A DNA stretch of 34,370 nt from an uncultured Clostridia bacterium (GTDB lineage Bacteria > Bacillota > Clostridia > Christensenellales > DTU072), in contig CALVXZ010000007.1 in assembly GCA_944371785.1 (NCBI GenBank), positions 1 through 34,370 of the forward strand, read 5' to 3'. Made by a program: the position numbers and the translations under genes. Under the pieces are notes generated by a model, which was not told the origin of the DNA, did no database searches, and saw nothing but the letters and a program-made list of their open reading frames with translations. Shown piece after piece: positions 17,901 to 26,542 of this stretch (position 1 is the first letter of the stretch; each line of letters starts with the position of its first letter).

Positions 17901-20825
17901 CGGGGATATGGACGGAATCTGGTAAACGGAGCCGCCGGCATACAGATTGCCGATCGTGCCCGTCAAACCGTAGCCGGAAACGAACGGAGCCTCGCCGTCG
18001 TATATTTTTTCCGTCGAACTCGGAGTGAAATAAATTTCCCTTTTCAGAACCTCACCGATATCGACGTTGGAAACGGTATTGTTTTCCAGCCTGTAATTCG
18101 AAGCGTCCGCGCCGGATAAAGAAAGCGAGTAATTGACGCTTTTGTTTTCGCCGGGAGTCAGCAACGCGCCGGCGTCGAAGGTAACAGCCGCGTCTATCGT
18201 CAGTTCGTCGCCAGCCACAAAACCGGTCACGCCGGAGTTATCTGCGGCAGGAAGCGAAAAAACGACCGAGCCTTCGTCGCCCCATTGAATCACCGGCCGT
18301 CTGCTTTCGTCGTTGTCCGATGCGGGAGCGTAACTCAGCTGACGTTGCGCAACCGTAAAATTAGTGCGCAGCGCGCCTAAGATCAGACCCGAAGTATATT
18401 CCCCAAGATTCCCTTTCAGATATGTCGTGACGATGTACGAACCTGCGTTCACGGGATTGCTGCCGGAAGAATAACGCACCTCGGCGGTTATCCCGTTGCC
18501 CAGGTTCGTCAGCTTGTCGGCGGAATATTCGACCGGATAGCCGTCGTATGTTTTATTCAGCGAATTGGAATAATTATCCGGCATCGTCAGACGGCTGACC
18601 GTCAAGGTTATTTCCTTCAGCGTCGCGTTCATTACGAACGTCCCGTACAGCGAAGGGATGTTGTTGTTTTCGGAAGAAATCAAAGACAGCTGCGTATCCG
18701 AATCGCCGCAGCTTATCGCAGAAACGTATCTGAATTCGCTGAAGTTTTCCGTCACCATACCGCTGACGACGAACCTTGCGGTCTGACCGTCGTAAAGCGA
18801 GATCTGCGTAGGGGTGCCTTCGACGTCGAAATATGCTCTCATTTCGAAATCGGTGCTGGTCGAGGAGCCTGCCGCCGTCATTATAATGGAAACGTTGTGG
18901 ACGAACCTCAGATAAAATACTTTTACGCTTTCCTGCGCGGCGGCAAGGTCGTTAAGAGCGACGACTTTGCCTTTCAAAACCGTCGTTTCGTCGGCGGTTC
19001 TGTATTCCACTTCGGCGCCGGCGGCTACGTTGGCGCTTAAGCTGAACGCATAGTGCGTACCCGACGCGTCCACGATCAGTTCGGCGTCGTTTCCGGGATC
19101 GTTCATATAAATCATCGAAGAATATTGGTGCGTCCTCGAAACGTTATTCCCGACATACCATACGTTGCCGTCCGATTGCGGCGGAGATCCCAAAACCGTA
19201 CCTACGTCCGCGTTTAATTCAGCCGAGCCGCGCCTTATCAGATCAGCCTGTATGTACACGGAATATAAGCTTCCGTTCTGGGTCATTCCCAAAATGCCGC
19301 CCGAATTGGAAACCGCGGACAGCGACGAACGGGTGATGACTATATCCGAAACGGTGCTGTTTACCGATCTGCCGGCAAGGATACCGGCGTATTCTCCGCC
19401 GGAAACCGTGGCTTCGTCGATATAAAGATCGCTTACCGAAGCTCCGAACATATACCCGAACAGACCGGTGTCGGTCGTGCCGTTTTCTATCAAAAGTCCG
19501 CCTATCGTGTGACCTTCGCCGGAAAAGTTGCCGGAAAAGGGCGCGGAAGCGTTGCCGATCGGCTGTATCACGCCTGCCGAAAGAACGTCGGCGGCAAGCG
19601 CGAAATATTTACCCGAGAAGCTCTGCGCGGATATACCCGTTTCCGCAGTATTTACCCCCGAAGTCAGCGCCGACAGCGAATTCAGCGATTCCGCCGAATC
19701 TATCAGGTACGGCTGAACCGCGCTTCCCCAATCCGAATAGCGCGAAAAGTCGGATATCGCGAAATATTTGAAAGTAAACGCGTCGAACAAAATACCGTCG
19801 CGCTGACTGTCGGCGGCGGTAACTTTGCCATAAAATTCCGCAAGAACGGGCCCCGCGAAAGAAGCTCCGTCCCCGGTGGTATAATCGTCTACGCGCGTCC
19901 AATTGGACGCCGAAGCGTTGGAAAAGATGCCGGATATCGAATTTTCGGCAATATTGTTGGCATTGTATACCAAAGCGTTGCCGGAAGAACCTCTGCCTAC
20001 TATCAGCAGATCCGCGCCCGTGTTCGTCAACGCCAAAGCATGGCTTTTTTCTATCTCTCCGCCGGATACGCCTGCGACCGTGCCGCATAATTCGGAATTT
20101 TCCGAAACTCCGACTTCGACAAAAGTATACGAGAATTTTAAGCTGCCGTCGGCGGCTAACTCGCCCGCCAGACCGCCCGCGTTTTTAAGGGCGACCGATC
20201 CTCTGGGAGCTTCCACTCTGCCCGTGGAATAACAGTTATCGATCGCACCGGCGTTATATCCGGCTATACCGCCCACTTTTTGAAGCGCGCTGACCGTCGC
20301 GTCGACGAAGCAGGAGGATATTCCGCCGTAGTTAGTGCCGGCTATGCCCCCTGCGTTATGCCCGGAAGCCGAAACCGTAGCGTCATACAATCCCGTGCCG
20401 CTGACCGAACCTTTCGCGCCTATATAACCGAATAACCCGGCGTTGTCGCCCGTAACCGCGACGTTCAGCCCGGAAATTATCACGCCGTTGCCCTTGAAAA
20501 CTCCGTTGAAAGGCTTTTCTTCGCTGCCGATCGGCAGAAAATCCATTTCGTCGGCATATATGATATCCGCCGAAACGCTGTAATGAGCATTCGCGTAATG
20601 AGCGTCCTGTTCGTCCGCTATCAGCGAGGACAGCGAAATAAGGTCTGTATAGTCGGCAATTATGTAGGGGTTTTCAGGAGTTCCGCCGTCGATCTGATCT
20701 TCCGGGAAATTCGCGGCAAAAGCCGTCGTTTCGCCGCCGGTAACCGCGGAGGAAAAAGCCGCTGCCGCCAGGAGCACTCCCGCAATAATTACGATCGGAA
20801 CGGATAAAAACGATTTTTTGACCAT
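14955..20825 (-). CDS. Giant membrane-anchored surface protein with GLUG and MBG repeats
   Basis: The 1956-residue protein has a signal peptide (KK, hydrophobic core, cleavage after AFA at about 37). The N-terminal third holds GLUG-type beta-helix repeats, seen as recurring GLFGYI, AGGIAGTNYGGISSC and VGGIAGYNAGAIDNCYSTG. From about residue 770 to 1790 there are many MBG-type repeats, marked by KTYDGY, KIYDGE, ETVYGTEP and RYVYSGAETP, each followed by a (V/A)GTY motif. A last domain precedes a transmembrane helix at about 1919-1942 with a KRRRDRK stop-transfer. There is no LPXTG, so anchoring is by the helix rather than a sortase. Such proteins act as adhesins or wall-spanning scaffolds; no catalytic domain is visible. 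It is transcribed alone, between its own promoter and terminator. The ribosome site is a modest AGGGTG. Confidence 0.88.
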   Translation of the reverse strand: MVKKSFLSVPIVIIAGVLLAAAAFSSAVTGGETTAFAANFPEDQIDGGTPENPYIIADYTDLISLSSLIADEQDAHYANAHYSVSADIIYADEMDFLPIGSEEKPFNGVFKGNGVIISGLNVAVTGDNAGLFGYIGAKGSVSGTGLYDATVSASGHNAGGIAGTNYGGISSCFVDATVSALQKVGGIAGYNAGAIDNCYSTGRVEAPRGSVALKNAGGLAGELAADGSLKFSYTFVEVGVSENSELCGTVAGVSGGEIEKSHALALTNTGADLLIVGRGSSGNALVYNANNIAENSISGIFSNASASNWTRVDDYTTGDGASFAGPVLAEFYGKVTAADSQRDGILFDAFTFKYFAISDFSRYSDWGSAVQPYLIDSAESLNSLSALTSGVNTAETGISAQSFSGKYFALAADVLSAGVIQPIGNASAPFSGNFSGEGHTIGGLLIENGTTDTGLFGYMFGASVSDLYIDEATVSGGEYAGILAGRSVNSTVSDIVITRSSLSAVSNSGGILGMTQNGSLYSVYIQADLIRRGSAELNADVGTVLGSPPQSDGNVWYVGNNVSRTHQYSSMIYMNDPGNDAELIVDASGTHYAFSLSANVAAGAEVEYRTADETTVLKGKVVALNDLAAAQESVKVFYLRFVHNVSIIMTAAGSSTSTDFEMRAYFDVEGTPTQISLYDGQTARFVVSGMVTENFSEFRYVSAISCGDSDTQLSLISSENNNIPSLYGTFVMNATLKEITLTVSRLTMPDNYSNSLNKTYDGYPVEYSADKLTNLGNGITAEVRYSSGSNPVNAGSYIVTTYLKGNLGEYTSGLILGALRTNFTVAQRQLSYAPASDNDESRRPVIQWGDEGSVVFSLPAADNSGVTGFVAGDELTIDAAVTFDAGALLTPGENKSVNYSLSLSGADASNYRLENNTVSNVDIGEVLKREIYFTPSSTEKIYDGEAPFVSGYGLTGTIGNLYAGGSVYQIPSISPNDLKISFVTPENKSEGDAGTYKLIATFTEDAGKGKFKGDDQLSQLGFADVYELYIEKTAHTGNFILGSVGVDYEIKRAMLSVVYALKSQGTEYAEGDPVVYNAGEYVPVIKSFAEAPEGALTSPISEFLTIYKVTDGTEKPMEENPSVSGDYVLRIEGYDDGNAIYENYIFEEYAFTIEKAVPVVAKTAADKVYVYSTDGVEIDLASDVTVTYPGEQDRPVKYFYGSEEIDADKSYTITIDNAGEYDITVIVEGDENRASRECVLTLSVKPRPVTVAAAHVETVYGTEPEYEFTVTDTYGEDIGAPETIDYNDLGISLNAYCSSGQALPDVGTYNIRLTGDVTASENYEITLISENINALEVKPKEFTVFWEVGMSSVYGAPVNIAYELDDGEETLSKSPLEGSLTLGSYGDDGIFVPAKLNEYGRFDAGTYAIGWTEEFAAENSNYSLKVDENSADNNKYSVNKAAFGISVSSAKKTFGETDPAVEWGFVNVFEEEEALLNTAYIITVSRAKGENAYYVSGSEVSYPAVYAYDVSVDQKTGYSAKNYQYGHSMNRLGQLTIERRAPSIVVEAPSSIEPNVAVSEGLAINAKALDANGKEISGAFSWGENIGLIPDFSSSSAIKVGAVFTPDYSVTDNLNYSGSEFDVDIEILPAQITINWGVTRYVYSGAETPEMTYTATAAGENVVLTLTYDGDRKNVGTYTVTASVDDVKYSLPDDPSVTVEIVPATITVSFGSTSYEIIEGEDFAPTVVYTGFVGGETEEVLTQTAEFDLYEDPGTYELSLSGARADNYEFEYVDSTLIIYRAALEDEESGATFEGAFPDGVTLAITVLDDPDTTANALNKFNIIKGAYASLSDKVLKTVYSLNYSGIDGYENHGKIVVTMAKPEGIDAENAQFVYLTNEGDVAVVENVTYNDDGTVTLELNDAAYIILSVTDESMFGGMTLYIAIGAAVAALLIILIIVTAVKRRRDRKIIKYNDE

Positions 20826-20861
20826 ATAAAAAACACCCTACTATTTTTATATTCTATTATA

Positions 20862-20897
20862 ATAATATCATACACGCGTAATAAATGCAATAGTCAA
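20862..20897 (-). promoter_or_regulatory. Promoter region of the giant surface protein gene
   Basis: Two overlapping sigma-A readings are possible on the minus strand: TTGCAT (20890-20885) with TATTAT (20867-20862) at 17 bases, or TTGACT (20897-20892) with TATGAT (20872-20867) at 19 bases. Both lie in the AT-rich gap 40-70 bases before the ATG. Confidence 0.6.
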
Positions 20898-20914
20898 AAT
20901 GTCCCTGCCGACAC

Positions 20915-20936
20915 AAAAAGCGCCCCTTTCCGGGGC
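20915..20936 (-). terminator. Intrinsic terminator after the DUF6067 gene
   Basis: GCCCC and GGGGC (20922-20926 and 20932-20936) form a short GC stem with a 5-base loop, extended by weaker pairs. On the minus strand it is followed by a run of T residues. It lies about 50 bases after the stop codon. Confidence 0.8.
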
Positions 20937-20983
20937 ACTTTACCGATCGCGGTCTATTAGATCCGACGTATCTGCCGGAGCGT

Positions 20984-23377
20984 TTATTTCCTGACGGTGA
21001 TCAGCATCCCGGTGCCGGCTTTTAATTTCATCGGCTTACCGAAATTGACGTGTTTTCTGCGTTGCAGACCTTCGACGGAAGGAGCTATCACCCTCTTTCC
21101 GACCGTGGTGAATCCCAATTTGTTTTCGACGCCGACTTCAAAAGTCAACGCTTTTTCGGAGGTGTTGAACAACACCGTCATCATATTGTCGCCGTTGATG
21201 AATGAAGTACATAAAATCGAAGAATTGTCTACCCTTATAGGGTTTTGGGGATCCCAAAATCCGCGAAGTTTGGCGGAAGAGATATCGAATTCCTTTAAGA
21301 TCTTTTGGATGTCGTTCATTGCCGCAGCCGCCTGAAAATCCTTGCCGTACCTGGGCAGCATCGCATACAGCATCGAACCGAATATCGAATTGTCGTACGG
21401 CGCGTCGCCGGTCAATCCGAAAGCTATGCCGCTAAGTTCGAAAAGGTTCCTGTCGGGATCGGAAAATCCGAAAGGCGTTTCGACGTAGACGCGGTTCATA
21501 AACGGCATAATGTCGGCATAAGCAAGCGTCGGGGAAAGGTAGCCGTTTTCCTTGTCGTATTTGTCGGCATAACCCAATTCCAACAAGCCTGCGCCCCTGT
21601 TCCTTTCGATGCATTTTGCGGCGCGTTCGGCGGTGTCGCGCTGCATAGAAGTATTGCTGAGGATGATGCCGTCTACCTTTGCCTGCTTTGTCAGAAACTC
21701 TACGCCCTCGACAAAGAAGTTATCCATTCTGGATCCGGGCACAAGAAGATATGAAACGTCGCGTTCGTCCCTGCCGGAAATCGGCACGTCCTCGGTTATG
21801 ATCGCGCCGGCTATCCAATTGGCGGGTATGCCGTTGCCCTTTTTCCTGTAAATGAGTTCGTCGCCCATCGAAGCGAAAGCTCCCGTTTCGGGCGCGTGCG
21901 CGCTGATCGACAGAGAATCGTATTCTATCGCCAGCCCGATTTTATGTTTATGCGCGTCCAAAGTCAGTTTGACGAGGTTTTCGTATTCGTCGAAGGGATA
22001 GTTCCTGTACGGGTTCCCCGGACGGTGCCTGGGCAGAGCCACATATTGCAAAGCATGATCTTCGGCTTTTGATATGGTTTCGGCGGTGCTGACGAAAACG
22101 TCGGTTTCCGCGGGACGCATACCCAATCCGAAGCGCATATCCAACGGTCTGAACGGCGTAAAGGTTATCCTGAAACGGAAAGTCTTTTCCTCTCCGGCTT
22201 TCATTACGATCTGTCCCGCCGCCGCGGTAAGGATTTTTTCTCCGCCCTCGGCTTCGAACAGTTTGACGCTGCCGCGTTTGTAGTTGCTCCAGCTGTCGTC
22301 GGGCAGTTTTTTCTTGTTTTTGTTATACATTCCCGGCGGAGGCACCAAAGATTCGCTTTCGTAAAGTTTCAATATCGCCCCTGCGTTTATCTGACCCACA
22401 AATACGGAATCGGAAGCCGTCGTCTTTTCCCAGAAGTATTCGAAATTATGGAATTTCCCGCCTTTCATTCCGAGCCCCATGGCGTATTGCGCGTCCGAAA
22501 ACCCCAATTCCAGATTCGCATAAGTCGAAATAAAGTTGTTTTCGGCGGTTATCTTTATCGTATAATCGACGGCGCCTTCGTATCTTACCAACGCCTCGAC
22601 GTCTATCTTTGCGTCGCGGCTTTTGCCGTCGGCGTGCACCAAAGCCGTCTGCGCGCGCGGATGAATCCTGACTTTGTTGTATTTGAATTTCTGACCTTCC
22701 ATCACGAAATCCATCGGATGCGAAAACAGTTCGGTCTGCACCTCGTCCGAAAGCGAATTGGATTTGTCGAAATAGAACCTGACCTGTTCGATAAAGCCGT
22801 CGTTTCCGAAAACGAGTTCTTTACCTGTCAGCTTTATCGTGTTTTTAGAGGCGGATATTTCCTCGAACCGTTTCAACGGACGTTTGTCGCGGTACTTCGA
22901 CGAGTTCAGCCATCCCAATCTGGACAGCCTGTCACTGTCGAAATTCCCCGATAAGAACACCAATTCGTCCGTAAGAGTAAAATTTAGTCTGACTTTTTCG
23001 TCGCCTATCGTCACCGTCGTATAATAATCGCCCAAACCGGCTTTTAAAAAGTCGAAACCGAAAAACAGCGGCTGCAACACTCCGGCGTGCAAGGCAATGT
23101 CGGAAACGGTTTTTGTGCCGTCGGGCAGCAGCTTTTCGGTATTCAGGCAGGTCACGGCGCGTTCGACGGATCTGTCTCCTTCCGCCGAATACAACGTGCC
23201 CGTACCTACGGCGACGTTTTTCAGATCGTAATCGGAAAGCACCGCCAATTGAACGACATAATATTCGTGTATGGACGCGACGAATTGAAAAGTATTCCCC
23301 GTCGGGCATCCTTTCAGCGCTTCGCTATTCAGATAATCGTAGACCGCGAATGAGCGGTCGGGCGCAAATATTTTCAT
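20984..23377 (-). CDS. DUF6067 (GH123-like) glycosidase-related protein
   Basis: The 797-residue protein matches the layout I know for DUF6067, a relative of GH123 N-acetylgalactosaminidases. Family marks are RLGWLNSS (153-160), MGLGMKGGKFHNFEYFW (300-316), DSWSNYKRGS (361-370), ITFTPFRPLD (404-413), then NPYRNYPFDEY and SAHAPETG before a TIM-barrel region with SRMDNFFVEG and VDGIILSN. In relatives I recall the last segment as DGLYLDD or DGLYLDG, so an acidic pair seems replaced here by S-N. No signal peptide is present. It overlaps the GH2 gene by four bases (ATGA), with GGAGGA as ribosome site, so the two should be made together and may act on the same imported galactoside or HexNAc oligosaccharide. 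Enzymatic activity is uncertain. Confidence 0.72.
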   Translation of the reverse strand: MKIFAPDRSFAVYDYLNSEALKGCPTGNTFQFVASIHEYYVVQLAVLSDYDLKNVAVGTGTLYSAEGDRSVERAVTCLNTEKLLPDGTKTVSDIALHAGVLQPLFFGFDFLKAGLGDYYTTVTIGDEKVRLNFTLTDELVFLSGNFDSDRLSRLGWLNSSKYRDKRPLKRFEEISASKNTIKLTGKELVFGNDGFIEQVRFYFDKSNSLSDEVQTELFSHPMDFVMEGQKFKYNKVRIHPRAQTALVHADGKSRDAKIDVEALVRYEGAVDYTIKITAENNFISTYANLELGFSDAQYAMGLGMKGGKFHNFEYFWEKTTASDSVFVGQINAGAILKLYESESLVPPPGMYNKNKKKLPDDSWSNYKRGSVKLFEAEGGEKILTAAAGQIVMKAGEEKTFRFRITFTPFRPLDMRFGLGMRPAETDVFVSTAETISKAEDHALQYVALPRHRPGNPYRNYPFDEYENLVKLTLDAHKHKIGLAIEYDSLSISAHAPETGAFASMGDELIYRKKGNGIPANWIAGAIITEDVPISGRDERDVSYLLVPGSRMDNFFVEGVEFLTKQAKVDGIILSNTSMQRDTAERAAKCIERNRGAGLLELGYADKYDKENGYLSPTLAYADIMPFMNRVYVETPFGFSDPDRNLFELSGIAFGLTGDAPYDNSIFGSMLYAMLPRYGKDFQAAAAMNDIQKILKEFDISSAKLRGFWDPQNPIRVDNSSILCTSFINGDNMMTVLFNTSEKALTFEVGVENKLGFTTVGKRVIAPSVEGLQRRKHVNFGKPMKLKAGTGMLITVRK

Positions 23378-26300
23378 TTGTCCTCCCTGTCGTTTGTTTT
23401 ATTCTGTATTTCGGCGACTACGTACTTCAATTCCGTAAAAGGAGTTACGGTAAACGAATACGTATAGCTTCTGTTGCACTTCAGCCAATATTCCGGCAAG
23501 GTCAGCGGACCGCAGGAATTAGAACCGATTCCCAGCATAAATCCGTCTATCGAATAGTACAGGACGTCGTTCTCGCGGACTATGTCTTCGCGGTGTTTGA
23601 ATCCCTCCAAAGCCTTGTCCGTATAACGCTTTCCGTTGAAATTCAGCAGCTCCGAATCCGCCGTAAACATCAATCCCGCGCCTTCTTTATTCATAGCAAG
23701 CGCGTATCTTACGTCGGTTCTGTTGCCGCTTTCCTGCGGACGGATATAATTTTCGGGCAGAGCGTCCACCGTGGTATGATATACTCCCGGCCGCGACTGT
23801 TCCTTGAAATCGGGATAGCTTTCGTAAGGTCCTGCGCCGAAATAGACGATCTCCGAAAATTCGGGACGCATTTCCACGATCTTGCCGATTTTGGGTATCA
23901 TCGGCTGACGCGGAGAAACGGGTCTGACTTCGCTGAGGATCCTGACCGATCCGTTCAGACGTACGTTATAGATATCCCTTACTTTGAAACGCGCCTTTCC
24001 TCCGGGATCCTTCATCACGTTGTTGACGACGACGTCCACGCTCTTTTCGCGGCGGATAACTTCGAACGAAAGGTTTTCCGTCGTCAGCGCATCGTAGCCC
24101 CATTTGTGCCAAGACAATTTGATGTACATGTCGTTGTCCGTGGGAGCGCGGTAGACGTTTGTATAGATCCTGCCGCAACCGCTGTTGCCGGGACGCATAG
24201 CCAGATATTCCTTTCCGCCGTACGAATACCCGATGACGGCGCCTTTTTCTTTTGAAAACCGTATCGTGCCGGAATCGAAATGCACGCCTATCGTGCCGCC
24301 CTCCTCCGCCGCGCAGATGCCGTGTCCGTCGGTCGGCGCTTTGATCTCCGTCAGCGCGAAGGAAGCTTCCACGCATTCCGACGCGACCAATCTGTCGCCT
24401 TCGAAATAATCCAAAAGGATCTGTACGTCGCCGTGCATCACCTCGAAATTCAGATTATAAATATGCGCCGCTCCCGGGGCGATATCGCAAACGAACGAAA
24501 AATCGAATACGGATTCGCCCTGCAACATGACTTTTCCGCGGCAGGTTATATATGACGTGTTCCTGAACGACAGCCTGTTCCTTAGTTCCAACACTCCGTT
24601 GGCGATCAGCCTTGCCGTAATCGGACGATAGCAGTTTTTCACGGCACGCGCGCCCGTAGACGGAGTCCTGTCGGGATAGAACAGCCCGTCCACGCAGAAT
24701 TCTCCGTCGTGGATGTATTCGCCGTGGTCGCCGCCGTAAGTGTATTCGTAAGGTTTGCCGGGGGCGTGTTTCACCGCGTGATCGGCAAATTCCCAGATAC
24801 ATCCGCCCATCAGCCCTTCGTATTTATAGAAAGTTTCGACGTAATCTTTCAGGTTGCCGGGTCCGAGCCCCATTGCGTGAGCGTATTCGCAAAGGAAAAA
24901 CGGCTTTTTCTTTATCGCTCTGCGCGCCGCCGGAATAAAAGCGAAAGGTCTGCCCTCGCCGGCTTTTTTCAGGTCCGTTACGGAAGTGTACATTGCGCTG
25001 GCTACGTCGTAACCGCCGCGCGAAGTGCGGATAGCGCCCTCGTAATGGATCGGGATCAAAGTCAGGTTCTTCAGCTTTTTATAACAGTAGTCCTGACAAA
25101 GTATTCCGCCGGATTCGTTGCCCAGCGACCACATGGTGACCGATACGGAGTTCCTGTCCCTCATGAACAGCGCTTCGACGCGGTCCCAGAAATGTTCGCG
25201 CCATTTGCGGTTGCCGGAAATCTGACCCGGAGTCTTTGTCCCGTGGGTTTCTATGTCGGCTTCGTCCACGACGTATAAACCGTATACGTCGCATAATTCT
25301 ATAAACAGCGGATCGGGCGGATAATGCGACGTTCTGACGGCGTTCATATTATATTCTTTGAACAGTCTGATGTCGCGTTCGATCTTCTGCGGATTCATAT
25401 AATACCCGGTTTCGGGATCCGTATCGTGATGATTGGCACCCAAAAGTTTGATTTTCTTGCCGTTCAGCAAAAACGCTCTGCCGTCGATGGACACGGTTTT
25501 GAACCCTACGTTCTTTGAAACGTATTCGATTATTTTTCCGCCTTTCATCAAAACGATGTCCAGCCTGTACAGCTTCGGATTTTCCGCAGACCATTCCTGC
25601 ACGTTCAGCGCGTCCAACATCAGTTTGGTCTCGGGCTGAGCCTCCGCCACGCGCATCGCGACGATGTCGGATCCGTCGGTAAGACTGACGGAAACTCCTA
25701 CTCCGTCGAAGCCCACGACTTTGATGTTTACAATCGCGTCGTACAGTCCGTTGCTTTTGGAATTGAAAAATTCGAAATCGTAGATGAAGGATTGTTCGTT
25801 CTTGAACAGCAATACGTCGCGGAATATGCCGTTTTCGCGGAACATATCCTGGTCTTCCAGATAAGAACCGTTGCTCCATTTTCTGACAGCGACGACGAGT
25901 TCGTTCCTGCCTTCCGTAAGAAACGAATCCAGATAAAATTCCGCGGTGTTGTGAGAGCCTTCGGAATATCCGACGTATTTGCCGTTCAGATATACTTCCA
26001 AGGAACCGGCTACTCCCAAAAACGAAAGAATATACCTTTTGTCGGTCTCGTCGATATCGATGAACGTGCGGTAGATGCCTGCGCTGTTGTATTGGCGTTT
26101 GCAAACGTAGTCTTCGCCGTCGCAGCCGCCTTCGTAAATACCCTCCACCTTATCCACGGGAGGTTTCGGCGGAGTGCATAGATAAGGATACTTTATGTTT
26201 GTGTAAAACGGAGGCTCGTAACCGTATCTGCTCCATACCCCGGGCACCGGTATCGTACCAAATTCGACGGCGTCGGTATCGAAGGGATCGGGAATATCCT

Positions 26301-26499
26301 TTATCCTGGGATAGTATTTGAAATCCCATTCTCCGTTCAGCACGCGTACTCTGTCCGAACAATAACGTTTTTTCACGGGATCGACTTCCGCCCCGTCGCG
26401 CGATCCGAAAGGTATGAAATATGCGCGATGATCCAGACGGTTGTCCTTGAACACCTTGAAGTTTTTGTAGTTGTTACGTTTTCTGATGTCGTACAGCAT
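23374..26499 (-). CDS. lacZ: Beta-galactosidase, LacZ-type family GH2
   Basis: The 1041-residue length and domain order match LacZ: a sugar-binding beta-sandwich (about 50-230, with NGEWDFKYYP, VPGVWSRYGY and GIYRTF), an Ig-like domain, a TIM barrel (about 335-640) and the C-terminal LacZ small-chain domain (about 750-1025, with YRAPTDNDMY and YFGAGPYESYPD). The acid/base is E462 in MWSLGNESGG and the nucleophile is E538 in FLCEYAHAMG. GANHHDTDPETG and RTSHYPPDP line the subsite. It hydrolyses terminal beta-galactosides, and the absence of a signal peptide puts it in the cytosol. It follows the 500-residue membrane protein after 43 bases, with GGAGGAGA as ribosome site. The acceptor side of the substrate is unknown. 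Confidence 0.93.
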   Translation of the reverse strand: MLYDIRKRNNYKNFKVFKDNRLDHRAYFIPFGSRDGAEVDPVKKRYCSDRVRVLNGEWDFKYYPRIKDIPDPFDTDAVEFGTIPVPGVWSRYGYEPPFYTNIKYPYLCTPPKPPVDKVEGIYEGGCDGEDYVCKRQYNSAGIYRTFIDIDETDKRYILSFLGVAGSLEVYLNGKYVGYSEGSHNTAEFYLDSFLTEGRNELVVAVRKWSNGSYLEDQDMFRENGIFRDVLLFKNEQSFIYDFEFFNSKSNGLYDAIVNIKVVGFDGVGVSVSLTDGSDIVAMRVAEAQPETKLMLDALNVQEWSAENPKLYRLDIVLMKGGKIIEYVSKNVGFKTVSIDGRAFLLNGKKIKLLGANHHDTDPETGYYMNPQKIERDIRLFKEYNMNAVRTSHYPPDPLFIELCDVYGLYVVDEADIETHGTKTPGQISGNRKWREHFWDRVEALFMRDRNSVSVTMWSLGNESGGILCQDYCYKKLKNLTLIPIHYEGAIRTSRGGYDVASAMYTSVTDLKKAGEGRPFAFIPAARRAIKKKPFFLCEYAHAMGLGPGNLKDYVETFYKYEGLMGGCIWEFADHAVKHAPGKPYEYTYGGDHGEYIHDGEFCVDGLFYPDRTPSTGARAVKNCYRPITARLIANGVLELRNRLSFRNTSYITCRGKVMLQGESVFDFSFVCDIAPGAAHIYNLNFEVMHGDVQILLDYFEGDRLVASECVEASFALTEIKAPTDGHGICAAEEGGTIGVHFDSGTIRFSKEKGAVIGYSYGGKEYLAMRPGNSGCGRIYTNVYRAPTDNDMYIKLSWHKWGYDALTTENLSFEVIRREKSVDVVVNNVMKDPGGKARFKVRDIYNVRLNGSVRILSEVRPVSPRQPMIPKIGKIVEMRPEFSEIVYFGAGPYESYPDFKEQSRPGVYHTTVDALPENYIRPQESGNRTDVRYALAMNKEGAGLMFTADSELLNFNGKRYTDKALEGFKHREDIVRENDVLYYSIDGFMLGIGSNSCGPLTLPEYWLKCNRSYTYSFTVTPFTELKYVVAEIQNKTNDREDK

Positions 26500-26510
26500 C
26501 TCTCCTCCGA

Positions 26511-26531
26511 ATGCCGTTTAACGGACGGCAT
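26511..26531 (-). repeat. Intercistronic hairpin before the GH2 gene
   Basis: ATGCCGT and ACGGCAT (26511-26517 and 26525-26531) form a perfect 7-bp stem with a 7-base loop, between the surface protein stop codon and the GH2 ribosome site. There is no U-run, so it is more likely an mRNA stability or translation element than a terminator. Confidence 0.5.
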
Positions 26532-26542
26532 AACTCCGATTT

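Noticed and set aside
23113..24255. 380-codon plus-strand open frame
   Set aside because: It runs antisense across the GH2/DUF6067 junction, with Arg/Phe-rich low-information sequence typical of a shadow.
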